Positions 54,615-64,000 of a DNA stretch of 64,000 nt are shown here, piece by piece. Each line of letters starts with the position of its first letter. Position 1 is the stretch's first letter. The stretch covers positions 35,557,269-35,621,268 of the forward strand of contig OZ025240.1 of the NCBI GenBank assembly GCA_964019155.1. The letters are read 5' to 3'. The position numbers were made by a program, and so were the translations under genes. This DNA is from Osedax fenrisi. Lineage: Eukaryota > Annelida > Polychaeta > Sabellida > Siboglinidae. Below the pieces are notes generated by a model, which had not been told where the DNA came from, searched no databases, and saw only the letters and a list, made by a program, of their open reading frames with translations.

Positions 54615-54681
<67 letters not shown>

Positions 54682-56705
54682 TGAATATTAGTAGTAATGT
54701 AGTATTATAAATATAATATTACATGGTATAGCGACATGTCGTATGCATACGTTATAAGAAGATCATACATTATCATACATGGATACATGAAATGAACCGA
54801 TCATCTTTACTTTTTAAATAACCATTAATATAAATCTTTAGTTTATAAACCCCTAACCTATGGTAATTAGAACAGATATGGTACTATACAATACCCTTAT
54901 TAATAGCAAGGATATACCATATACTACACACCTAACTATATATATATATATGTATATATTTTAAATATATAGAAGTGCATTGAAATTTCCTAGATTAAAA
55001 TGTGGATCAGTAGAATAATCATTATGACCATGTAATGAAATATTGAATCTTCTATAAAGAATGATTATATCTAAAGGGGGCCTATACCCCCTATCCCACT
55101 ACAAGTATTTCCGGCAAGTTACCGGAAATATTTTAACTTTATAGGAGTATTCAATTACAACTTGATATAATAATTTTTTAAAGTTACAATATTTCAGGTA
55201 AGTTGCCGGAAAATCTTATATACAAGTATAGTGGGATACCCCCTTAATATTGATTTAAATGTTGCTCTGTTGCATTAAATTTGCTTAGATATGTTATTGT
55301 TGACTTGCATTATATCTGATTGCAGCATGCTTCTTATTTTCTATCACTGCAATAAAACGAGAATTTTCTTCTAAAGAGTTATTGTGGTAAATATATCAAT
55401 TATAATTGATTCAAATTTTCTTAAATCTGCAATCGAATCTTTAAACTTAATCATGGACGAAGTGACACATTTTCTAACTTGATTGTGATTAATTTTTAAA
55501 TGAAAAACACATGGTATATACAATCGGCCATTTAAAGATTCACCCTACCTATAATTGATATTGAATGTTTTGCTGATTTAACCATAATATCTATTTTTAA
55601 ATCATATATTTTACAATCATGAGGGGGGGGGCTAGAGACCCCCTAGCCCCCCCTGTATCCGCCCCTGATTTATATAGTATAAACTGCCAAATGATGTCTA
55701 TACAATAATATATTTGTTATATTATGATATATACATTTAAGGGGTAAAGTGATATGAAGGTAATAGCAGGGAGATCCCTAATAATAGTTAACGTAGTTGG
55801 GAATACTGACTTAATAATTACTTCTAACCACTTCTGTCCCACCCAACAACTATATTAATAATCCCTACTTCAACCTCGTAAATAATACATTACACTACCA
55901 CCACCACCGCCACCGCTAGGGTACCTTAGTATCACGTGCTAACCTTCTCGGCATCGTTGATCTTAGTGACCTGTTTCTTACGTCCGGCTGCGGTGGGTGC
56001 CCTCTTCACCCGTTTACCGTTGTAGTATTCGGGCAGGTCGCTACCGTCCATCTTGTAGTCGCACTTTATACCCGCGGTCATGCTTAGGTTAGGCATACCC
56101 TAGGCGAGGTGAACGCGTTACGTAATACGGGGGCGTGGTTACGCGATAAAGGCGTGGTTAGCGATAGGGGCGTTGTTATACGATGTATGCAACGAATCGG
56201 AGCTCGACGAGCGCCGCTCGTCGAATAGTTTCTACAACAATGTATACACCATTTTAAATAGTTGTATTATTTATACGCTATAGCGATCGTATATTTCGCC
56301 ATATATGGCGTCCACTAATTATCGCTACTCTCGTTGTCATCCAAAATATTCACAACATTTTTTTAGTAGTTAGGGTTATCATACTATAGTTTATATATGT
56401 TCATAATCGAGGCATATATGCCTTATAAGCCATCGGCAATCAATTAAAGTATCCACCCTTACATTGTATTCACAGCGTGCGCACACATTATAATGTAAAC
56501 TTATATATATTTATATATATATATATATATATAGTTAAAATTGTGGTAATATATCTAATTAGTTAAATAATAGTTACCAACATTGTTGTAATCGAAAGTT
56601 TCACTAGGTTAAAGTAAAACATATACGTCGTTATTTTTAAAATATTCGTGTATTGAAAGAGTATAAAAGACACACTTGAATTATTTAAACTAATATAATA
56701 TATTT

Positions 56706-56794
<89 letters not shown>

Positions 56795-56957
56795 ACATAT
56801 AATATGTATGTATATCTACTTTGTAATCGTCGTTTTCTTTGATATAACTCAATGCTTTATTTTCTTCACCGGGTTTAGGGTATTTAAGATCTGTTCTTCT
56901 TGGTGGGTATCTTTCAATTTGCAATACATGTTTTAATTAGGTATAAGTTATACCGTA

Positions 56958-57031
<74 letters not shown>

Positions 57032-58140
57032 TATATATAGGTATATATTTACTATAAATCATAGTCTATATTGTTAATGATGAACATAAACCTGCCTTCC
57101 AAGTGAGACGATTTATTACTGGATACTTTCTTATTCTTGTCCGCTCTATAAGTAACCTCTTCATCTCCATCTCCAGTTTCCCCATCTCCTATCTTCTCCG
57201 CTTCAACTTTCATCATATTAAGTCCATCTCCTGACATGAATTCATTGTAATTCGTAGGAAGATCCTTATATCGAGTAAGACAATGATTAGGATTATATTA
57301 TTAAAATATATGTATCGATTGAACGTGTGTGTATATAATTAATTCCCATCGTCTTTGCGAACATACACACACGTATAAACACACGAGCACACACTCTTTC
57401 GTATACACATACGTACATACACTTTGTTAAAGTATACTTTAATTGCCTATAGGCTGTATATATATATAATTCCTATATATAGGCATAGTTGAATTATAAT
57501 ATCGGTATACCAATCGATAAAAAGTGTACGTGCAATGCACATTGTGTATCACACAAGCACAAAGATTTACATAAAATATGAAAATATACTAGGTAATAAA
57601 TATATATATATCTATATATGTGATACCTTATTTCTGATTCCGAAGATGAGTCCGGTGGAATGAAAGGAAAACGCCAGCATCACTACTGACAATATCAGCG
57701 CACAGTTCGCCAACAGTTGCCTGCAGGTGTCGTGGTAGTAACTAAGTGCACGTGTAGCCGATACACACATACACACGCGCACACACACACACACACGTGA
57801 TGACGGTCTTGTATTTACTAAGTTTGAGTGCAATGTGTGTACTAATAGATGCTATATATAGTGCTATAGCACGCGTAAGTAAAATCGTAAGTCAATCAAC
57901 GGCTTAACTTAACAAGTTCGGTGCATGAGTACTCGATAAGTGCTAGTGCAGCTGTAATTAATATGTCTAGTTCTTACTTTATAAGTGCATGTGTACTCTA
58001 CGGAGCCAACCTTACAGCGAATGGTTTAATGAAGTAGAACGGTAGGTTGTTGTCCAGATACTGAATTACCATGTTCCACGCCACGGAGAACGCCAGGTAC
58101 ATCACGTATATCTTAATGCACTTGATAAGGGTATGCAGGC
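53567..58140 (-). CDS. Unidentified multi-pass membrane protein, last six exons (5' end not found)
   Basis: I do not recognise the family. Six minus-strand exons join with agreeing phases into about 267 residues plus stop. The N-terminal side has two strong hydrophobic segments (IYVMYLAFSVAWNMVIQYL and LLANCALILSVVMLAFSF). The tail is then a hydrophilic, mostly cytosolic-looking stretch of about 190 residues (DLPTNYNEFMSGDGLN; YPPRRTDLKYPKPGEENKAL; LPEYYNGKRVKRAPTAAGRK; ERASFINAREKERLKVY) ending DTQHTVQYS. Exon base composition is clearly less AT-rich than the introns. Further N-terminal exons must lie upstream, possibly beyond the LINEs at 58.5-64 kb or beyond the window. TTTATT at 53425-53430 is a minus-strand AATAAA 137 bases past the stop. 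Confidence 0.75.
53847..54617. mobile_element. pogo/Tigger-like Tc1-mariner MITE
   Basis: CAGTAAAACCTCTCTATAAG and the mirror CTTATAGAGAGGTTTTACTG, each flanked by TA. The terminal form CAGT..ACCTCT and TA duplication are usual for pogo/Tigger-type elements. Inside, TTCTTATAAAGAGGTTTTT recurs at least six times in both terminal parts. There is no transposase. It lies in the last intron of the membrane-protein gene. Confidence 0.85.
54616..54675. repeat. (TA)n microsatellite
   Basis: TA tract seeded at the TA target site of the preceding element. Confidence 0.9.
55073..55249. mobile_element. Small MITE with AGGGGG ends
   Basis: The left part AAAGGGGGCCTATACCCCC, then TATCCCACTACAAGTA, matches the reverse complement of the right part, AAGGGGGTATCCCACTATAC. 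The inner TTTCCGG pairs are also mirrored. About 175 bp, non-coding. Confidence 0.7.
55300..55668 (-). mobile_element. hAT-like transposon end fragment
   Basis: On the minus strand the terminus reads CAGGGGCGGATACAGGGGGG, a common hAT terminal type, followed by GGGCTAGGGGGTCTCTAGCC. The remainder has stop-broken weak coding (NQVRKCVTSSMIKFKDSIAD). The opposite terminus was not found. Confidence 0.5.
55944..56099 (-). CDS. Membrane protein exon (basic)
   Basis: Acceptor CCTAG, then GMPNLSMTAGIKCDYKMDGS to TKINDAEK, with donor AAG|GTTAGC. CpG-rich, 52 codons. Confidence 0.8.
56711..56790. repeat. (TA)n microsatellite
   Basis: About 80 bases of TA in an intron. The poly-Tyr/Ile frame on the minus strand is spurious. 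Confidence 0.95.
56820..56910 (-). CDS. Membrane protein exon
   Basis: Acceptor TGAAAG, one base completing Arg, then YPPRRTDLKYPKPGEENKAL to NDDYK, with donor AAA|GTAGAT. Confidence 0.7.
56963..57040. repeat. (TA)n microsatellite
   Basis: About 65 bases of TA followed by GGTATATATAGGTATATA. Confidence 0.95.
57092..57264 (-). CDS. Membrane protein exon (acidic tail)
   Basis: Acceptor TATAAG, then DLPTNYNEFMSGDGLNMMKV to NKSSHLEG plus two bases, with donor CAG|GTTTAT. Rich in Glu, Asp and Lys. Confidence 0.7.
57627..57741 (-). CDS. Membrane protein exon (second hydrophobic segment)
   Basis: Acceptor CACTTAG, one base completing a Ser codon, then YYHDTCRQLLANCALILSVV to FGIRNK, with donor AAG|GTATCA. 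A CA/GT repeat lies just upstream. Confidence 0.7.
58011..58140 (-). CDS. Membrane protein exon (first hydrophobic segment)
   Basis: Acceptor GTACAG, two bases, then LHTLIKCIKIYVMYLAFSVA to FIKPFAV, with donor AAG|GTTGGC. An alternative donor GCT|GTAAGG five bases earlier would break phase with the next exon, so the later one was chosen. Confidence 0.65.
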
Positions 58141-58279
58141 CTGTACGTGTTGCATAGTAAACAGTAGTGCATATAGTCGGTATACTCATATATTATATAG
58201 TTTTAATATAAACTTAATAAGTATATAACATATCATTAATTCATTATAATTAAGCATATACAATTTTTATATTGAACAG

Positions 58280-58339
<60 letters not shown>

Positions 58340-58529
58340 ATGTATGGGTATATTATTCAATAGGAGACATACAACTCTTCCACTGATTCATATATATATA
58401 CCCAAAAGCTAGTAAGCGAGTTCGACTCCAGGCAGTTCTTGTTTTTCTCTTATGTTGATCAATAACTTGATAAACAACAAATCAAAACACAAGAACAATT
58501 ATAAATGTTAACATATTTATTAATTATAA
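58141..58529. other. AT-rich DNA with (TA)n
   Basis: Contains a (TA)n at 58285-58331. Nothing else is recognised. Confidence 0.5.
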
Positions 58530-61028
58530 CATAATACATACCTATCCTCTTTGATTAGACAAGTCCCAAAACACAACGTACTCTTAATTGGAGGCGATGT
58601 TAATGCTCAACTAGGTCAAAACAATGTTAAACAAGCATATCATATAAACAGCAATAGGAATGGAGAAATGCTTAAAAATCTTCTTCTCGAGAATAAACTA
58701 GTTTGTTTAAACACACTCTTCCAAAATGGACACATACAGCTCCAAACACCTACACTTCACAAATAGACTACGTTATTATTAACACAAAATGGAAGAACAG
58801 TGCAAAAAATTGTAGAGTATACAACTCCTTCGCTAGGGTCGCCTCTGACCACCGAATCGTCTCAGCTCAAATAAAATTAAGCCTTAGAGCAAATAAGAAA
58901 AAAACGAGCAAGAACAAGCCATATGAATGGAGCTGTCTGAAAAAGAATACTGAAATAAGAAAATCATTCATCACAAAGGTCAAAAATAGGTTTGAAATTC
59001 TTCTGAATACTTCATCCACAAAAACCGCTGACTCGACTTTTGCACATTTTGAAACATCATGCAAGGAAATAGCTAAAGAAATAATACCACTGAAACCAAA
59101 GTTAAAGAAAAGACTACCATGGGAAACATTAGAGATATCAAACACACGAACTATTCTACAAGAAACCGCAGAAAAACGAAACTCCCATCCAACAATGGAA
59201 AATATCAGAAAATTTAAAAAAGCACAAACAAATATTGTACTTTCTTATGATAAAGAACAATCTGAATACATCCAGAGTAAGATTGATGAAATACAAAATT
59301 CTGTAAGAAATCAAAAATCAGCAAAAGCCTGGAAAATAGTAAACGAAGTAAGCGGAAGGAAAAACTCATGCAGATCAAAAATAAAGGCAAAAAATAACGA
59401 GGAACGTGTTAAACTTTGGCAAAAACATTTCCAATATCTACTTGGTAAACCCACAAAGATCAATGAGAATGAAGAAGAAATTTCGCAAATTGTAAATAGC
59501 GAATTAGATATAAAAAAAGGACTCTTCACACCTGACGAACTCATTATAGCTGTAAGAAGTATACAACATGGCAAAGCAGTAGGACTGGATGAAATCCCAG
59601 CAGAAGTCTGGAAATTAGGAGAATTCCAAGAAATTCTATTACACTTCTGCAATAGTGTATACAATCAAGATCCAATAAAAATATGGAACGAAGGTTGTCT
59701 ATTACCATTTCCAAAAAAAAGGAAATCTAACTTTGACAAAGAATTATAGAGGTATTACTCTTACATCAATAGCTTCGAAAATATACAATCTGATGTTATT
59801 AAATAGAATAAGACCCAAGATAGAAGATATCCTTAGAAAAAACCAAAACGGATTTAGAACAAATCGATCAACAACTGGGCAAATATTAACCATTCGTCGT
59901 TTAATTGAAGGAGTAAAATCGAAAAATGTACCTGCTATACTTCTATTTATTGATTTTTCGAAAGCATTATTGATCAATCGACAGATTAAAATTAAAATAT
60001 ATTCTATCAGCATATGGGATACCAAAAGAAACGATCAACGCAATAATGATACTATATACAAACACTCGCGCAATGGTCAGATTACCAGATGGAGATACCC
60101 CTTTCTTCGATATTACCACAGGAGTTATGAAAGGAGATACCTTAGCACCATATCTATTTATTATCTGTTTAGACTACATAATGAGAACATCGATTGATAA
60201 TAACTCACAATATGGATTAACTCTCACAGAAAGAAAGAGCTCAAGATACCCCGCATTCACTATAACATATGTAGAATATGCCAATGATGTTGCAATCACC
60301 ACCAATAACGTAAAAGAAGCCAATATCTTACTAAATAGTCTAGAAAAAACTGCAAAAGAAATCGGACTTCACATTAATGTCGCTAAAACAGAATACATGG
60401 CATACAATCAGAATTCAACAGATATGATTAAAACCCAGAATGTAGAAAATATCAAGAAAACCCAAGACTTTAAATACCTTGGTAGTTTTATAGCATCCAC
60501 AGAGCATGATATAAATGTCAGAATAGGAAAAGTCTGGGCCGCACTAAACCAAATGAACAACATATGGAATTCAAAGTTATCTAAAAATCTGAAAAGAAAC
60601 TTCTACAGAGCAACGGTAGAATCTGTTTTTGTATATGGAGAAATTACATGGACTTTAACAACAAAATTGGAAAAAAAATCGACGTAGCCTACACTCGCAT
60701 GCTACGGGCCGCTCTGAACGTATCATGGAAAGACCATCTTACCAATAAAGAACTCTATGGCAAAACTCCAAAAGTAACTTCTTCGATCCGTGAACAAAGA
60801 CTTAGATTCACAGGACATTGTTGGAGGAGCAAAAAAGAGCTGATTTGTGACGTTCTTCTCTGGTTACCTAAACATGGTAAACGCTCCCGTGGACGTCCAG
60901 CAACAACTTTTGTAGATCAACTCGTCGACGATACCGAATGTAATGTAGACGAACTGATGAATGCGATGAATGATAGAGATGAATGGAAGTTACGTGTTAA
61001 TGAATGCCGAGCAAGCTCGACCTGGTAA
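58530..61028 (+). pseudogene. LINE relic E (RTE-like, same family as relic A), frame-broken
   Basis: 5'-truncated non-LTR element. The endonuclease part gives LSSLIRQVPKHNVLLIGGDV and SQIDYVIINTKWKNSAKNC. A linker to about 59700 and reverse transcriptase parts follow: RGITLTSIASKIYN, KNQNGFRTNRSTTGQI, LLFIDFSKA and ITTGVMKGDTLAPYLF. The C-terminal end is SRGRPATTFVDQLVDD. Frameshifts lie near 58740, 59705, 59970 (with loss of the FDSIDR part) and 60665. The catalytic box reads EYANDVA instead of YADD. It cannot encode an active protein as it stands. Confidence 0.88.
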
Positions 61029-61299
61029 GGTAAGGTATAACATAATATATTATATAAATATTTCTTGTATCCGCGAATTTATAGTAAACATTTTTGATAT
61101 TAAATCATTTACATATATTTGGTTTAAGTTTACTGCATAACATTATATTATTGAGATTTTGTACCCATTCAACACGTTACCCAGTTATGTATTGTGTTAA
61201 GAGTATTATATAGTAATTTAGATAGTAATTTAACATATTCGTTTCATATTATAAATTTGTGTAATAAATTATCAAAAATTGTATATCTTATTCGGAAGC
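61029..61299. other. AT-rich spacer between two LINEs
   Basis: No feature seen. Confidence 0.5.
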
Positions 61300-64000
61300 T
61301 AAAATTTCTTTTAACCTTTAACCTTTAACCTATCCCATAGCATTTGGATGCCGTAGGGGCGCCGTTGAATTCCATATAACTTCTCTCCATCCTTCTCTGC
61401 TCATCGTCGCTCTCATTGCTTTTACAATATCCATGCCAGTCCATTCGACAACATTGTCTTGCCATTGTAACTTCGGTCGTCCTCTTCTTCTTATACCGTC
61501 AACAGTTCCTTGCAGAATTGTTTTTGATATTGTGTCAGACCTAATAACGTGACCGAACCATTTGAGTTTCTTTTCAATAACCTTTGCTAATAGTTCTGAG
61601 TGTGGGCCGATTTGACATGTTACCCGTCTTCTAACTTCCACGTTCGTGACTCTATCTTTATAGTTAATATTTAGTAATCTCCGAAGGCATCTCATCTCTA
61701 GAGCACGTATTCGTTTTTGCAGATCTTTACTTAGTGTCCAAGTTTCGCATGCATATAAGAATATTGAATTCACAAGAGATTGCATTAATTGAATTTTGGC
61801 TTTAAGATGTAGCGAAGTGTCATACCATATTACATTTAAATTTGATAAGGCTGCGATTGTTTGACCAATTCTAGATAGAATTTCAGCTTTAGAACCTTTG
61901 TCATCAATAATCGCTCCTAGATATTTAAATGAATCAACTACTTTTAATGGTGTGTTATTTATACTAATATTAGATGTAAATCTACCTTCAGAATTCGTCA
62001 TTAATTGCGTTTTTGTACCATTTATTTCCATACCATAAGAACGTGAAGTATTATCGATTAATGTTATCAAATTATGTAATTCTTTTTCCGATCCGGCTAA
62101 GGCATCAATATCATCCGCGAATCTTAGGTTAGTTATAATCTTTCCACCAATATTTACTGTTCCATCATGTTTATCTAGAGCGTCATTCATAATTTGTTCA
62201 AGCATTATATTGAATAGCGTCGGCGAAAGTAAACATCCTTGTCTCACTCCTGTTGTTGTCCGGAACCATTCTCCAACTTTTCCATCAATATATACAGCAC
62301 TTTCTGCCTTACTATATAGGTTTTCTATAGTTTCAATTAATTTTAAGTTGATATTGAATCTTTTCATTGTAGACCATAATGCACTATGCCAAACACGATC
62401 GAAAGCTTTTTTAAAGTCGATAAAAACGTGGTATAGTGGCTTATTATGTTGCGAGTACTTCTCTGAAATTACTCTGAGATTAAAAATCTGTTCACTTGTG
62501 CTTCTTCCTTTGCGAAAACCAGCCTGCTCTTCTGATAAAAATTCTTCTGTGAAGTGCTGTAGTCTGCGTAGGATTATTTTCAACATAATTTTACTTGAGT
62601 GTGAAATAAGACTAATTGTTCTATAGTTTTCGCATTTCTGGAAACTTCCTTTCTTATGCAGACTTATTATCAAAGATTTTGTCCAGCAAGAAGGCCATAT
62701 TCCTGTTTCCCATATGTAATTACATATATTTGTAAATATTTTTGTTAGTATATGTCCTCCAGCTTTCAATAGTTCAGCTGGGATGTTATCAACACCCGGT
62801 GATTTTCCAATTTTTAAGGATTGTATAGCCGCTTCAACTTCAGATTCCAGAATTGAAAAGTTTTCTTGATTTGTTGGCTCTTTTACATTAAGTAGTGACT
62901 TGTCTCCATTGGCTTGATGTTTATATAATTCTGAACAATACTCTGTCCATCTTTTCAAAACATCTTCCTTATCAGTGATACATTTTCCGTCTTTGTCTTG
63001 TATGTTTACAGCGATTTTATTCTTCCTTTTTGTTAGGTCTTTAACGATTTGGTATGCTTTCTTTGAATTGTTCCTGTTTAGACAGTTTCCTAAGTCTGCG
63101 CATTTTTGTTTTATCCAGTTTTCTTTTGCCTTTTTCATGTCTCTTTTTATTTGAGTATTGATAGTCTTGTATTTACTTCCTGGTTCATGTTTCGTCTTTT
63201 TTAATTGTCTTCTCAGATCACACATGTCTAGCAATTCATTTGTTATCCAACTTTTCTTTTTCTCTCTGTACTTTCCTAGAACTTCATCTGCTGTATTAAT
63301 AATAAGTTTGTTTAGTTTCTGTATACTCTCTTCAATATTATCGTTAACATTTAATTTTTGTTCAGTTACTTTATTTTCAATCTGCTGCTTAAATATTTCT
63401 TTTATTCCTGCATCTTTTAGTTTGTCAAGATTGAATTTATTTCTCGCAAATTTATTTTTCTTTGGACTTTTTAGTCGAAGAGTGAACTTCATTAATACCA
63501 TGTCATGATCGCTACCGATATCTGCTCCTGGGAATGATCTTGTTTTGTTTACATTTACACTCGTGGAGAAACGTTTACTCACAAATATGTAATCAATTTG
63601 GTTGTGATATAAACCTCCAGGACTATGCCATGTTTGAATTCTAGAGTTTTTGTGTGAACCAAATGTGTTTACTGCTATTAAATCATTTGTTTTAGCAAAT
63701 TCCAGAAGACGATGACCTCTTTCGTTAGTTGTATTATTGCATGATTTTCCAGAAATTTGTCCCCATATCTGAATTGTATCTTTACCAATCTTAGCATTCC
63801 AATCTCCTTGAATTACTAGTATATCTTTCTTCGATACTGTTTTAATGACATTTTGTAAATTATTATAAAATACTTCTATTTCTTCGTCAGAATGGTCAGT
63901 TGTTGGCGCATATACCTGGATTATTGAAATATTGAATGGTGTTGCTTGTAGTCTAATGATAGCTATTCTGTCACTGATCGCATTAAAACACATAACCGTA
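61300..64000 (-). mobile_element. RTE-type LINE copy D, running off the right edge
   Basis: The 3' end consists of GGTTAAA units just below 61330. The 5' end is outside the window. Same family as the 25869-29104 element. Confidence 0.85.
61330..64000 (-). CDS. RTE-type LINE ORF2, partial (at least 887 aa, N-terminus outside window)
   Basis: Open frame without stops from the edge. Endonuclease part: FNISIIQVYAPTTDHSDEE, VIQGDWNAKIGKD and GSDHDMVLM. Reverse transcriptase: FIDFKKAFDRVWH, GVRQGCLLSPTLFN and a regular catalytic box RFADDIDALAG. C-terminus: RRRGRPKLQWQDNVVEW, then LRHPNAMG. The first Met here (MCFNAISD) corresponds to about residue 138 of the 1026-aa copy, so it is internal rather than the start. 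Confidence 0.9.
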   Translation of the reverse strand, partial: TVMCFNAISDRIAIIRLQATPFNISIIQVYAPTTDHSDEEIEVFYNNLQNVIKTVSKKDILVIQGDWNAKIGKDTIQIWGQISGKSCNNTTNERGHRLLEFAKTNDLIAVNTFGSHKNSRIQTWHSPGGLYHNQIDYIFVSKRFSTSVNVNKTRSFPGADIGSDHDMVLMKFTLRLKSPKKNKFARNKFNLDKLKDAGIKEIFKQQIENKVTEQKLNVNDNIEESIQKLNKLIINTADEVLGKYREKKKSWITNELLDMCDLRRQLKKTKHEPGSKYKTINTQIKRDMKKAKENWIKQKCADLGNCLNRNNSKKAYQIVKDLTKRKNKIAVNIQDKDGKCITDKEDVLKRWTEYCSELYKHQANGDKSLLNVKEPTNQENFSILESEVEAAIQSLKIGKSPGVDNIPAELLKAGGHILTKIFTNICNYIWETGIWPSCWTKSLIISLHKKGSFQKCENYRTISLISHSSKIMLKIILRRLQHFTEEFLSEEQAGFRKGRSTSEQIFNLRVISEKYSQHNKPLYHVFIDFKKAFDRVWHSALWSTMKRFNINLKLIETIENLYSKAESAVYIDGKVGEWFRTTTGVRQGCLLSPTLFNIMLEQIMNDALDKHDGTVNIGGKIITNLRFADDIDALAGSEKELHNLITLIDNTSRSYGMEINGTKTQLMTNSEGRFTSNISINNTPLKVVDSFKYLGAIIDDKGSKAEILSRIGQTIAALSNLNVIWYDTSLHLKAKIQLMQSLVNSIFLYACETWTLSKDLQKRIRALEMRCLRRLLNINYKDRVTNVEVRRRVTCQIGPHSELLAKVIEKKLKWFGHVIRSDTISKTILQGTVDGIRRRGRPKLQWQDNVVEWTGMDIVKAMRATMSREGWREVIWNSTAPLRHPNAMG

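Noticed and set aside
57998..58189. Match of the membrane-protein exon to the NKAIN family
   Set aside because: YL..A.SV.WN resembles NKAIN's third segment, but the extracellular loop before the last segment is far too short and the tail differs.

Overview
This window is AT-rich animal nuclear DNA. The genes have short conserved exons separated by long AT-rich introns with GT-AG borders. LINEs, DNA transposons, MITEs and (TA)n microsatellites are abundant. A homeobox gene, an RTE-type LINE with an intact long frame and 8-bp hAT target duplications all point to an invertebrate metazoan. I cannot name the phylum. The long frames that open with GTG or lie in TA repeats are mostly noise, so I assembled the genes exon by exon from splice borders, reading phase and remembered protein families.

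Positions 1-14054 (minus strand) hold 14 phase-consistent exons of the HAT-repeat splicing and repair factor SYF1/XAB2. Its C-terminus lies beyond the left edge and its first exon was not found. Positions 17370-19085 (plus strand) hold a complete two-exon GTF2H5 (TFIIH p8/TTDA). The two genes are head to head, and both act in nucleotide-excision repair or transcription.

Positions 19.1-34.5 kb are a transposon graveyard. They hold a CR1/L2-like LINE relic broken by a 1.1-kb insertion with TTAA flanks, then a 2.5-kb hAT element with an exact 8-bp duplication and a smaller hAT MITE nested inside it. Next come a full-length RTE-type LINE with a 1026-codon frame and two more damaged LINE pieces set between blocks of a 22-bp satellite. 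A small LINE relic follows.

Positions 34950-36845 (minus) hold a 631-codon intron-poor orphan gene. It may be spliced to an upstream exon in a GC-richer island at 43.2-44.0 kb. Positions 37-43 kb are AT-rich with several MITEs and hairpins. Positions 46261-50908 (plus) hold a two-exon homeobox gene. Its homeodomain is interrupted by a 2.9-kb intron at codon 46/47, lacks three residues between helices 1 and 2, and is followed by two CtBP-type PxDL motifs.

Positions 53567-58140 (minus) hold the last six exons of a membrane protein I do not recognise. From 58.5 kb to the right edge there is a frame-broken LINE (plus) and a second RTE copy (minus) that runs off the window.

The least expected pattern is in SYF1. 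At least four of its introns carry tandem copies of their own splice borders: two with repeated 5' splice sites, one with repeated 3' splice sites, and one with a minisatellite of branch-point-like TAACTAA units.
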